A stretch of DNA of 35,860 nt from Coprothermobacterota bacterium (lineage in GTDB: Bacteria; Caldisericota; JANLFM01). Below, in pieces: positions 22,643-29,905 of this stretch (position 1 is its first letter; each line of letters opens with the position of its first letter). Under the pieces are notes generated by a model, which saw only the letters and a program-made list of their open reading frames with translations, was not told where the DNA came from and ran no database searches. Location: the NCBI GenBank assembly GCA_026389455.1, contig JAPLHV010000095.1, forward strand, positions 1 through 35,860. The letters run 5' to 3'. Position numbers and translations under genes: made by a program.

Positions 22643-22762
22643 AGCCCGCGGCAGCTAGACAGCCCGCGGCAGCTAGACAGCCCGCGGCAGCTAGACAGCC
22701 CGCGGCAGCTAGACAGCCCGCGGCAGCTAGACAGCCCGCGGCAGCTAGACAGCCCGCGGCAG
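22643..22762 (+). repeat. Tandem array H, 18-bp period, 7 units
   Basis: Seven perfect AGCCCGCGGCAGCTAGAC units start at 22643 and recur every 18 bp to 22751, the last ending AGCCCGCGGCAG then CGTGTTATGTTACACT. The spacer half (CTAGAC) differs from arrays D (TTGAT) and E (GTTGAT), while the AGCCCGCGGCA core is constant. It lies between the importer operon and PFOR. Confidence 0.93.
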
Positions 22763-22769
22763 CGTGTTA

Positions 22770-22778
22770 TGTTACACT
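22770..22778 (+). promoter_or_regulatory. Extended -10-like TGTTACACT after array H
   Basis: TG-T-TACACT directly follows the truncated last unit. ATG 22791 lies 12 bases downstream and opens a 19-codon frame (MHSCFAVQCNGGQWGQISG) that stops inside the palindromic element at 22824-22913. The original gene behind this promoter may have been cut by that element. Confidence 0.4.
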
Positions 22779-22823
22779 ACCGGCGAGGCCATGCATTCGT
22801 GTTTCGCCGTGCAATGCAATGGG

Positions 22824-22913
22824 GGACAATGGGGACAGATTTCCGGATAGACCTCCGGTCCGAATTGACCGGAGGTCTATCCGGACCGGAGGTCTAATCT
22901 GCCCCCATTGTCC
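22824..22913. mobile_element. Nested palindromic MITE-like element
   Basis: The outer arms GGACAATGGGGACAGAT (22824-22840) and ATCTGCCCCCATTGTCC (22897-22913) are inverted with one mismatch. Inside, TCCGGATAGACCTCCGGTC (22842-22860) and GACCGGAGGTCTATCCGGA (22867-22885) form a perfect 19-bp inverted repeat with loop CGAATT, followed by a partial third copy CCGGAGGTCTA. It has no coding capacity. The GGGGACA-type ends recall elements mobilised by REP-associated (Y1) transposases, which is inference. Confidence 0.7.
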
Positions 22914-23013
22914 AAGAAATCCGGCTCCATAGCGCAAGGGTTGTTCTTGCTGCTGAGCGTGAACGAAATTGGCCAGTAAGAATCCAAGTACAGGATTAGG
23001 AAGGAAGAAGTGA

Positions 23014-26000
23014 ATGGTTCGACCGATCTTAATGATTGACGGCAACGAAGCTGCGGCCTACGCAGCCTACCAACTGAACGAGGTGATCGCCATCTATCCG
23101 ATCACCCCCTCCTCACCAATGGGTGAGCTTTCCGATCAGTGGTCTGCTCAACGCAAACCGAATCTCTGGGGCACGATCCCCCAGGTGGTTGAGCTGCAGA
23201 GTGAAGCAGGAGCAGCCGGCGCCCTTCATGGAGCGCTCCAGGCAGGCGCCCTTGCCACCACTTTCACTGCTTCCCAGGGACTTTTACTGATGATTCCCAA
23301 TATGTTTAAGATGGCCGGTGAGCTCACCTCTACCGTCATCCATGTCGCGGCGCGCACTGTGGCCACGCACGCTCTCTCCATTTACGGCGACCATAGCGAT
23401 GTGATGGCTACGCGAACCACAGGCTTTGCCTTGCTCTCCTCCAACTCGCCCCAAGAAGCAATGGATCTGGCGGTGATCGCCCAAGACAGCACCCTGCGAT
23501 CCCGTGTCCCCTTCCTTCACTTCTTCGACGGCTTCCGCACTTCACACGAGGAAGCCCGCGTTGAGCAGGTTACCGCCGAGGAGTTGCGCGCCATCATCGA
23601 TGATCGCTTCATCGATGAACACCGCAGCCGGGCTTTGTCTCCCGATCATCCCTTCATTCGCGGCACCGCTCAGAACCCGGACGTCTTTTTCCAGGCCAGG
23701 GAAGCATGCAACACCTTCTACCTGGATTGTCCCGGGATCGTTCGCGATGCTATGGAGCGTTTTGCGCAAGTCACTGGTCGCTCTTACCATCTCTTCGATT
23801 ATGTCGGCGCGCCCGATGCCGAACGCGTCATTGTGATGATGGGTTCCGGGGCGCAAGCTGCCGAGGAAACGGTTCACCAACTGCTAGCAGGCGGGGAAAA
23901 ATTAGGCTTGTTGATGGTCCGCCTTTTCCGGCCTTTCTCGGTTCGCGACTTCATCGCTGCCCTTCCTGCCACTACCCGTAAGATCGCCGTCTTGGATCGC
24001 ACCAAGGAACCGGGGTCGATTGGCGACCCCCTCTATTTGGATGTCCTCTCGGCCATTGCCGAGGCCACTGAAGATGGGCAGGTTCCATTTCCAGCCAGGC
24101 CCCGCATCATCGGCGGGCGATACGGCCTTTCTTCCAAAGAGTTTACGCCAGCCATGGTAAAAGCTGTTTTTGATGAGCTGGCCAAGGAACAACCAAAGAA
24201 TCACTTCACCATCGGCATCCAGGAGGATGTCACTCATAGCAGCTTGCCCTATGACCCATCCTTCTCCACCGAGGATCCCCGCACCCTCCGTTGTCTATTC
24301 TACGGACTTGGGTCGGATGGTACCGTTTCCGCCAACAAGAACTCGATCAAGATCATCGGCCTGGAGACGGAGAACTATGCGCAAGGCTTCTATTTCTACG
24401 ACTCTAAGAAGGCTGGGACGGTTACAGTCTCACATCTACGTTTCGGACCCAAGCCGATCCATTCCACCTACCAGATCAACCGGGCCAACTTCATCGCTTG
24501 CCACCAATTTTTCTTCCTGGAACAGTTCGACTTTCTTCGCAATGCCGAGGAAGGGGCGACCTTTCTCCTGAACAGCCCCTTTGGGCCGGAGGAAGTCTGG
24601 GATCGCCTTCCACGCCAGGTACAACGTTCCATATTGGACAAGAAGCTGAAGTTCTATGTGATCGACGGATACCGGGTAGCCAAAGATAGCGGAATGGGCA
24701 ATCGCATCAATACGATCATGCAGACCTGCTTTTTCGCCATCAGTGGGGTTCTTCCGGTTGATCTAGCCATCGAAAAAATCAAAGAATCGATCCGCAAGAC
24801 CTACGGCAAACGAGGCGAAGCAGTGGTGAAGATGAACTTCGAGGCGGTTGATCATGCCTTGGCGCATCTTCATCAGGTGACGGCGCCCAGCGAGGCCAAC
24901 TCATCCTTCGCTATCCGCCGGCCGGTTCCCTTGGAAGCGCCGGCTTTCGTGCAGAATACCCTGGCGCCGATCATCGCTCTGGCCGGCGATTCAGTCCCCA
25001 CCAGCGCGATGCCGGTAGACGGCACTTTCCCCAGCGCTACGAGCCAATGGGAACGGCGCAATATCGCCTTGGAGATTCCTGTGTGGGATCCCGCTATCTG
25101 TATCCAATGTGGGAAATGTTCAATTGTTTGCCCGCATTCCACGATTCGCGGCAAGGTATATGACAGTGCGCTGCTGGAGGGCGCTCCGGCTGCCTTTCAG
25201 TCTGCCCCGGCGCGCTGGAAAGAGTTTCCCGGCGCCTCCTTCAGCATTCAAGTAGCGCCTGAGGACTGCACTGGTTGCGGCCTTTGCGTTCAAAACTGTC
25301 CGGCCAAGAATAAGAAGGAAGCCGGTTTGCGGGCGATCAATCTGCGACCGCAACCTCCCCTACGCGCCCAGGAGGTAGAGAACTGGGCTTTCTTCCTGAG
25401 CCTTCCCGAGGCGGATCGAAGCAAACTGAAACTGAATCAGGTACGCGACGTGATGCTGCTCCGGCCGCTTTTCGAGTTCTCGGGAGCCTGTGCCGGTTGC
25501 GGAGAGACACCTTATGTAAAACTGCTCAGCCAATTCTTCGGCGACCGGGCGATTATCGGAAACGCCACCGGCTGTTCCTCGATCTACGGAGGAAACCTTC
25601 CCACTACGCCCTGGGCAAAGAACGCCGAGGGGCACGGACCGGCTTGGTCCAATTCACTCTTCGAGGATGCGGCCGAGTTCGCGCTCGGGATGAGGCTGGC
25701 CATCGATAAACAGGCCGATTTCGCCCGCGACCTGCTCCTGCGCTTGACCCCTTTTCTTGGCGAGCAATTGGTGGATAGCCTTTTGCAGGCAGAGCAGAGC
25801 AGCCAGGAAGGAATGCGTCTGCAGCGGGAAAGGGTCGCGGCGCTGAAGCTGGCATTGGCTTCTCTTGAGTGCGCGGAAGCCCAGCAGTTGATTGCCATCG
25901 CTGACACCCTGGTGAAAAAGAGCGTCTGGGCGCTGGGTGGAGACGGGTGGGCCTACGATATCGGATACGGCGGCTTGGACCACGTGCTTGCTTCAGGACG

Positions 26001-26592
26001 AAATGTCAATGCCTTGGTGCTGGACACCGAAGTTTACTCCAATACCGGCGGACAGATGTCCAAGTCTACCCCGCGCGGCGCCGTAGCGCGTTTCGCCGCC
26101 AATGGTAAAGATACGCGCAAGAAAGACTTGGCCATGATGGCCATCTCCTACGGGACCGTCTACGTGGCGCGCATCGCTCTGGGCGCAGATGACGGTCAAA
26201 CTATTAAAGCTTTCCTGGAGGCAGAGGCCTTTGAGGGGCCATCCCTGATCATCGCTTACAGCCACTGCATCAACCAGGGTTTGGATTTGATCCATGGCTT
26301 GGACCAGCAGAAGAAAGCGGTTAGCTCCGGCTATTGGCCGCTCTTGCGCTACAACCCGGAGCTGCTGAAACTGGGAAGAAACCCGTTCTTATTGGACTCC
26401 AAACCACCAACCCTTCCTCTGGCGGAATATATCTACAACGAGACACGCTATTCGATGCTCAAAGCCAGTGAGCCAGAGCGGGCAGAAAAACTCCTGGCCT
26501 TGGCGGAGGAGGACGTCGCTTCGCGTTGGGCTTTGTACCAGAATCTGGCAGCCATGCCCGTGCGGCCTAACCCAGAAAGCCCTCCGGAATGA
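23014..26592 (+). CDS. nifJ: Pyruvate:ferredoxin (flavodoxin) oxidoreductase
   Basis: This 1192-residue single-chain enzyme oxidises pyruvate to acetyl-CoA and CO2, reducing ferredoxin. Domain order: TPP/pyruvate-binding domain I with 'YPITPSSPMGE' near residue 28, the transketolase-C-like domain, the EKR domain ('GLGSDGTVSANKNSIKII' region), two [4Fe-4S] motifs 'CIQCGKCSIVCP' (about 696) and 'CTGCGLCVQNCP' (about 750), then the TPP domain with 'GACAGCGETPY' (about 826) and 'GDGWAYDIGYGG'. 'DTEVYSNTGGQ' completes the TPP site. The length is normal. ATG 23014 has AGGAAGGAAG upstream. It overlaps the following DHOD-like gene by four bases. Confidence 0.95.
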   Translation: MVRPILMIDGNEAAAYAAYQLNEVIAIYPITPSSPMGELSDQWSAQRKPNLWGTIPQVVELQSEAGAAGALHGALQAGALATTFTASQGLLLMIPNMFKMAGELTSTVIHVAARTVATHALSIYGDHSDVMATRTTGFALLSSNSPQEAMDLAVIAQDSTLRSRVPFLHFFDGFRTSHEEARVEQVTAEELRAIIDDRFIDEHRSRALSPDHPFIRGTAQNPDVFFQAREACNTFYLDCPGIVRDAMERFAQVTGRSYHLFDYVGAPDAERVIVMMGSGAQAAEETVHQLLAGGEKLGLLMVRLFRPFSVRDFIAALPATTRKIAVLDRTKEPGSIGDPLYLDVLSAIAEATEDGQVPFPARPRIIGGRYGLSSKEFTPAMVKAVFDELAKEQPKNHFTIGIQEDVTHSSLPYDPSFSTEDPRTLRCLFYGLGSDGTVSANKNSIKIIGLETENYAQGFYFYDSKKAGTVTVSHLRFGPKPIHSTYQINRANFIACHQFFFLEQFDFLRNAEEGATFLLNSPFGPEEVWDRLPRQVQRSILDKKLKFYVIDGYRVAKDSGMGNRINTIMQTCFFAISGVLPVDLAIEKIKESIRKTYGKRGEAVVKMNFEAVDHALAHLHQVTAPSEANSSFAIRRPVPLEAPAFVQNTLAPIIALAGDSVPTSAMPVDGTFPSATSQWERRNIALEIPVWDPAICIQCGKCSIVCPHSTIRGKVYDSALLEGAPAAFQSAPARWKEFPGASFSIQVAPEDCTGCGLCVQNCPAKNKKEAGLRAINLRPQPPLRAQEVENWAFFLSLPEADRSKLKLNQVRDVMLLRPLFEFSGACAGCGETPYVKLLSQFFGDRAIIGNATGCSSIYGGNLPTTPWAKNAEGHGPAWSNSLFEDAAEFALGMRLAIDKQADFARDLLLRLTPFLGEQLVDSLLQAEQSSQEGMRLQRERVAALKLALASLECAEAQQLIAIADTLVKKSVWALGGDGWAYDIGYGGLDHVLASGRNVNALVLDTEVYSNTGGQMSKSTPRGAVARFAANGKDTRKKDLAMMAISYGTVYVARIALGADDGQTIKAFLEAEAFEGPSLIIAYSHCINQGLDLIHGLDQQKKAVSSGYWPLLRYNPELLKLGRNPFLLDSKPPTLPLAEYIYNETRYSMLKASEPERAEKLLALAEEDVASRWALYQNLAAMPVRPNPESPPE

Positions 26593-27584
26593 TTGATTTG
26601 AAGACCACCTACCTCGGGCTGGCCTTGCCAAGTCCGATTATTCCCTCTTCCTCTCCGTTGTCGGAAAAGCTGGATAACCTCCTTCGTTTGGAGGAGGCGG
26701 GTGCGGGTGCGGTAGTTCTGCCCTCTCTCTTTGAGGAGCAGTTCACCAAAGACAGCTTGGAGCTGGACCAGCAACTTTCTCTGGGGACCGATCGGTTTGC
26801 CGAAGCTCTGAACGTGTTTCCGGATCTTGAGCAATACAACAGGGGATCCGAACGATACCTGGAGTCGATTCAAAAAGCCAAAGCAGCCCTCTCGATCCCT
26901 GTGATTGCTAGTTTGAACGGAAAAACCCTGGGATCCTGGGTACGTTACGCCAAGGAGATCGAACAGGCCGGAGCCGATGCCCTGGAATTGAACATCTACG
27001 ATATCCCGGTCGATCTTCAAGAGCCCGGTCATTCCGTAGAGTCGAAATGCCTGGATCTGGTGAAAGCCGTACGATCGGAGCTGCATATCCCTCTTGCGGT
27101 AAAGTTGAGCCCCTACTTCAGTGCCATCGGAAATATGGCCCTGGAAATCGATCAAGCCAAGGCGGACGGACTGGTTCTCTTCAATCGTTTCTATCAGCCG
27201 GACATCGATTTGGAAGAGCTTGAAGTCGTGACCAATCTTCAATACTCTACCCCGGAAGAATTGCGCCTGCGCTTGCAGTGGACGGCCTTGCTTTATGGGC
27301 AGATCTCAGCGGACCTGGCGATTACCGGCGGAGTCTACGCGCACAGCGATGTCTTGAAGTGCATGATGGCCGGCGCCAAGGTGGCCATGATGGCCTCAGC
27401 CCTGTTGAAACACGGCGTCAACCACCTGAAGAAGCTTCTGGAGGCGATGGCGCACTGGATGGAAGAGCATGATTACGAGTCGGTCGAGCAAATGCGCGGG
27501 AGCATGAGCCGCAAGGCCATTGGCGCTTCCGAAGGATACGAACGGGTGCAATACGTTCGTCTCTTAAGCGGAGACCCACGCTGA
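26589..27584 (+). CDS. Dihydroorotate dehydrogenase-like protein
   Basis: This 331-residue FMN-barrel protein is related to DHODH and PreA. It starts 'DLKTTYLGLALPSPIIPSSSPLS' and has 'PVIASLNGKTLGSWVRYAK', 'PLAVKLSPYF' and 'LAITGGVYAHSDVLKCMMAGA' as FMN contacts. The loop that carries the catalytic Cys (DHODH/PreA) reads 'ALELNIYDIP' here, so the catalytic cysteine is absent. Genes of this type commonly sit directly behind nifJ in many bacteria; their function is unsettled. ATG 26589 overlaps the PFOR stop, so the two are co-translated. It is followed by a strong terminator. Confidence 0.85.
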   Translation: MIDLKTTYLGLALPSPIIPSSSPLSEKLDNLLRLEEAGAGAVVLPSLFEEQFTKDSLELDQQLSLGTDRFAEALNVFPDLEQYNRGSERYLESIQKAKAALSIPVIASLNGKTLGSWVRYAKEIEQAGADALELNIYDIPVDLQEPGHSVESKCLDLVKAVRSELHIPLAVKLSPYFSAIGNMALEIDQAKADGLVLFNRFYQPDIDLEELEVVTNLQYSTPEELRLRLQWTALLYGQISADLAITGGVYAHSDVLKCMMAGAKVAMMASALLKHGVNHLKKLLEAMAHWMEEHDYESVEQMRGSMSRKAIGASEGYERVQYVRLLSGDPR

Positions 27585-27607
27585 CGAAATCCGATCAGAA
27601 GAATAGC

Positions 27608-27640
27608 AAGCCCGGGGCTTTTTGCCCCGGGCTTTTTTTT
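27608..27640 (+). terminator. Rho-independent terminator after PFOR operon
   Basis: AAGCCCGGGGC (27608-27618), loop TTTTT, GCCCCGGGCTT (27624-27634), then a T-run to 27640. The perfect 11-bp stem makes it the clearest terminator in the window. It lies between convergent genes and may also act on the minus strand. Confidence 0.95.
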
Positions 27641-27660
27641 ACGAGACAGGGAAGAGAGCG

Positions 27661-28839
27661 CTACGAGCAGGAAGGCGTAGTAGACATGTTCCCTCCACTG
27701 GTTACGAAATGACAAATTCGTTCCACGCCCTCGCGGATTGCGTCATCGCTGTTTGCCAAGCTTACCCGCACGTACTGGCATAGGCTGCGGCCGAAGGCCG
27801 AACCAGGGGCGACCGCCACTTTGGTTTCCGCTAGCAGTCGCTTGGCGATCTCGCGAGAATCGTTGCCCAGACGGCCGACGTGAATCATCACATAAAAGGC
27901 GCCTCCCGGAGTGTACTCATAGAGGCCGTAGCGCTGAAGGACTTCCACGGCGATGTCGCGGCGGCGGCGGTAGGCTTCGCGCATCTGGATCACATCCTCC
28001 TGGGGACCGTTCAAGGCGGCAACTCCCGCGGCCTGGGAGATCGAAGAGGCGCAGGAGACGAATGGCTCTTGCAACTTAGTGATGACGGCCGAAACCGCCT
28101 TCGGGGCAAACACATAACCCAGTCGCCATCCGGTCATGGCGTAACTCTTGGATACGCCGAAGACGCTGATAACACGGCCATCTCGGTCCAAGCGAGCTAA
28201 ACTAAAGTGCTCCCCCTCAAAAACCAGATCCTCGTAGATTTCGTCGGAAATTATGTAAAGGTCGTGTCGCTGAGCGATTCGATAGATCTCCTCTGTCAGC
28301 GAACGGGGGAAAATCGCACCGGTAGGATTGGAAGGACTGTTCAAAACGATGGCTTTGGTTCGAGGGCTGACCAGTGATTCGATCTGGCTCGTATCCGGAA
28401 GGAAGCCTCGTTCCGGGAAAAGATTGAAATGAACGGGAGTGGCGCCGATTAGTTCCACCATCATCTCCGGGTTCGGCCAACCTGGGTCTGCCAGCAGCAC
28501 TTCATCCTGGGGTTCCACTACGGCCAAGATCGAGGAATCAAGGGCCATAACGGCTCCCGGGCAAACGGTGAGGTTCTCCTCGGAGGCTTCGATTCCATTC
28601 TTTTCTCGCAATTTTCGGCAGATCGCTTCGCGAAGAGGAGGAATTCCGCGCGAAGAGGTGTATTGGGTTAAACCCTCTTCAATGGCACGGATGCCTGCAG
28701 CGGCGATGTGAGCAGGGGTTGGAAAGTCAGGTTGGCCAACCTCCAGGTGAATGCAACCGGGCGTTTTCCAGGCGAGATCCATGATCTCGCGAATCCCAGA
28801 GGCCGGCATCCGGACTGCTTGTTGCGATAGTGATTTCAT
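27661..28839 (-). CDS. PLP-dependent aminotransferase, class I/II
   Basis: This 392-residue fold-type I aminotransferase converts an amino acid to its 2-oxoacid with 2-oxoglutarate or pyruvate as acceptor. Motifs are 'HLEVGQPDFPTPAH', 'YTSSRGIPPLREAI', 'NSPSNPTGAIF', 'IISDEIYEDLVF' and the PLP-lysine segment 'VSKSYAMTGWRLGY'. A C-terminal Arg in 'QYVRVSLANS' binds the substrate carboxylate. This is the aspartate/aromatic aminotransferase I-gamma type; the substrate is not fixed. AAGGAGAG precedes the ATG. It follows the IclR gene by 33 bp in the same direction. Next to IorAB and acyl-CoA synthetase it fits amino-acid fermentation. Confidence 0.9.
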   Translation of the reverse strand: MKSLSQQAVRMPASGIREIMDLAWKTPGCIHLEVGQPDFPTPAHIAAAGIRAIEEGLTQYTSSRGIPPLREAICRKLREKNGIEASEENLTVCPGAVMALDSSILAVVEPQDEVLLADPGWPNPEMMVELIGATPVHFNLFPERGFLPDTSQIESLVSPRTKAIVLNSPSNPTGAIFPRSLTEEIYRIAQRHDLYIISDEIYEDLVFEGEHFSLARLDRDGRVISVFGVSKSYAMTGWRLGYVFAPKAVSAVITKLQEPFVSCASSISQAAGVAALNGPQEDVIQMREAYRRRRDIAVEVLQRYGLYEYTPGGAFYVMIHVGRLGNDSREIAKRLLAETKVAVAPGSAFGRSLCQYVRVSLANSDDAIREGVERICHFVTSGGNMSTTPSCS

Positions 28840-28872
28840 ACCACTCTCCTTTCCATCTAAAACGGGGGGATA

Positions 28873-29676
28873 TTAGTCTTCCAGCTTACTATATCTTTGG
28901 TCGGACAATGCGTGGCCAAGCTGAGCCGAGGCCTTCTTGGCAGCCTGGACCACACGCTGCGCAAGTGACTGAAGCTTCTCGGCGGTGATGCGATTAGAAG
29001 GCCCGGAAATGCCAACCGCCGCGACGATCTGTCCGGCATAATTGCGCAGGGGCGCAGCGATGCAGACTCCTCCGATCTCTTTTTCCTCTAAGTCCATGGC
29101 ATAACCGCTCTTGCGTACGACCTCCAGAAGCTGGAGCAACTGATTGGGATTGGTGATGGTGTTCTCGGTGTAGGCAGCCAACCCGCTCTCCTGGAAGACT
29201 CGTTGGATCTGGTCAGGTGGCAATTCGCTCAAGAGGACTTTTCCCACTGCACTGCAGTGCAAGTCGATGTGCGTGCCAACTGGGGGAAAAGAGCGGATCA
29301 TGCTCAAGCTGAGTACTTGATCGATGTAGAGCGCCTGGTTGTTACTTAGAATTGCCAGCGATGTTGTCTCTCCGGAGACTTCCATCAACTCTTCCAAGAA
29401 AGGGTGAGAGAGTTCGGATAGTCCCAACTGGTCCGAGGCGATACTGCCCAGGCGAATGAGGTCAGGTCCCAAGCTGAATCGCCGGCTCAACCGATTTTGC
29501 CGGACAATGCCCCGTTGCTCCATCGTGGCCAACAATCTCGATGCCGTGCTTTTAGAGAGGTTGGCGCGGCGCGACACCTCTTTAAGGTCGATATCCTTCG
29601 GCACTCGAGCAAGTTCAGCCAGCAGGATCAGCGCTTTCTCGAGGCATTGGACCGGATTGGTTTTTCTCTCTGTCAT
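28873..29676 (-). CDS. IclR-family transcriptional regulator
   Basis: This 267-residue protein has an N-terminal winged helix-turn-helix ('IDLKEVSRRANLSKSTASRLLATMEQRGIV', split about residues 28-57) and a C-terminal IclR effector domain. The latter shows 'LHCSAVGKVLLSELP', 'GYAMDLEEKEIGGVCIAAPLRN' and 'AAVGISGPSNRITAE'. IclR proteins bind palindromes and respond to small metabolites. It probably controls itself with the aminotransferase and the divergent acyl-CoA synthetase/Ior operon. The start is odd: AAGGAG directly abuts ATG with no spacer, and no in-frame downstream start suits better. A GGAACGCTGTTCC palindrome in the divergent gap is a candidate operator. Confidence 0.9.
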   Translation of the reverse strand: MTERKTNPVQCLEKALILLAELARVPKDIDLKEVSRRANLSKSTASRLLATMEQRGIVRQNRLSRRFSLGPDLIRLGSIASDQLGLSELSHPFLEELMEVSGETTSLAILSNNQALYIDQVLSLSMIRSFPPVGTHIDLHCSAVGKVLLSELPPDQIQRVFQESGLAAYTENTITNPNQLLQLLEVVRKSGYAMDLEEKEIGGVCIAAPLRNYAGQIVAAVGISGPSNRITAEKLQSLAQRVVQAAKKASAQLGHALSDQRYSKLED

Positions 29677-29699
29677 CTCCTTCTGTTCTCTCTGCCGCT

Positions 29700-29716
29700 G
29701 AAATATCCGGCATTTC
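29700..29716. promoter_or_regulatory. Weak inverted repeat GAAAT-N7-ATTTC
   Basis: GAAAT (29700-29704) and ATTTC (29712-29716) are inverted around ATCCGGC, about 24 bases upstream of the IclR start. It could be an autoregulatory half of the IclR operator region. Low confidence, because short AT-rich palindromes arise by chance. Confidence 0.25.
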
Positions 29717-29747
29717 CTTGCAGCCCGGCCTTTTTGTCACGGAAGGC

Positions 29748-29760
29748 GGAACGCTGTTCC
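29748..29760. promoter_or_regulatory. Candidate IclR operator GGAAC-GCT-GTTCC
   Basis: This perfect 13-bp palindrome with a 3-bp centre lies in the divergent region, 17 bases upstream of the TTGACA of the acyl-CoA synthetase promoter. GGAA/TTCC arms are typical of IclR-family sites. Assignment to the adjacent regulator is inference. Confidence 0.5.
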
Positions 29761-29777
29761 ACCTTCATTGAATTCTC

Positions 29778-29807
29778 TTGACATCCTTGGTCATAGAGCC
29801 GTAAGAT
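29778..29807 (+). promoter_or_regulatory. Sigma-70-type promoter for the acyl-CoA synthetase operon
   Basis: TTGACA (29778-29783), an 18-bp spacer and TAAGAT (29802-29807). It would start transcription near 29814, leaving a leader of about 90 bases that contains repeat J. An alternative near-leaderless start could use TATGAAT just before ATG 29906. Confidence 0.55.
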
Positions 29808-29849
29808 CAGGTTGATTTTAGAACGGCGTTTCATTCAATGCAACACATC

Positions 29850-29879
29850 AACCCGTGGCAGCTAGACAGCCCGCGGCAG
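29850..29879 (+). repeat. Repeat J, two units
   Basis: AACCCGTGGCAGCTAGAC (29850) and AGCCCGCGGCAG (29868) are 18 bp apart and of the same type as array H (CTAGAC spacer). They are followed by CGTGATATTGAGAATATG. They lie in the predicted 5' leader of the acyl-CoA synthetase operon and read toward it. Confidence 0.8.
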
Positions 29880-29905
29880 CGTGATATTGAGAATATGAAT
29901 ACTCG

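Noticed and set aside
22501-22932. 143-residue ORF with QPAAAR repeats as a real protein
   Set aside because: The 18-bp repeat is open in several frames on both strands, so long frames through the array are artefacts. There is no ribosome binding site and no conserved domain.
26589-27584. Second PreA or a true dihydroorotate dehydrogenase
   Set aside because: The catalytic cysteine loop is not conserved and the gene is coupled to PFOR rather than to pyrimidine genes.
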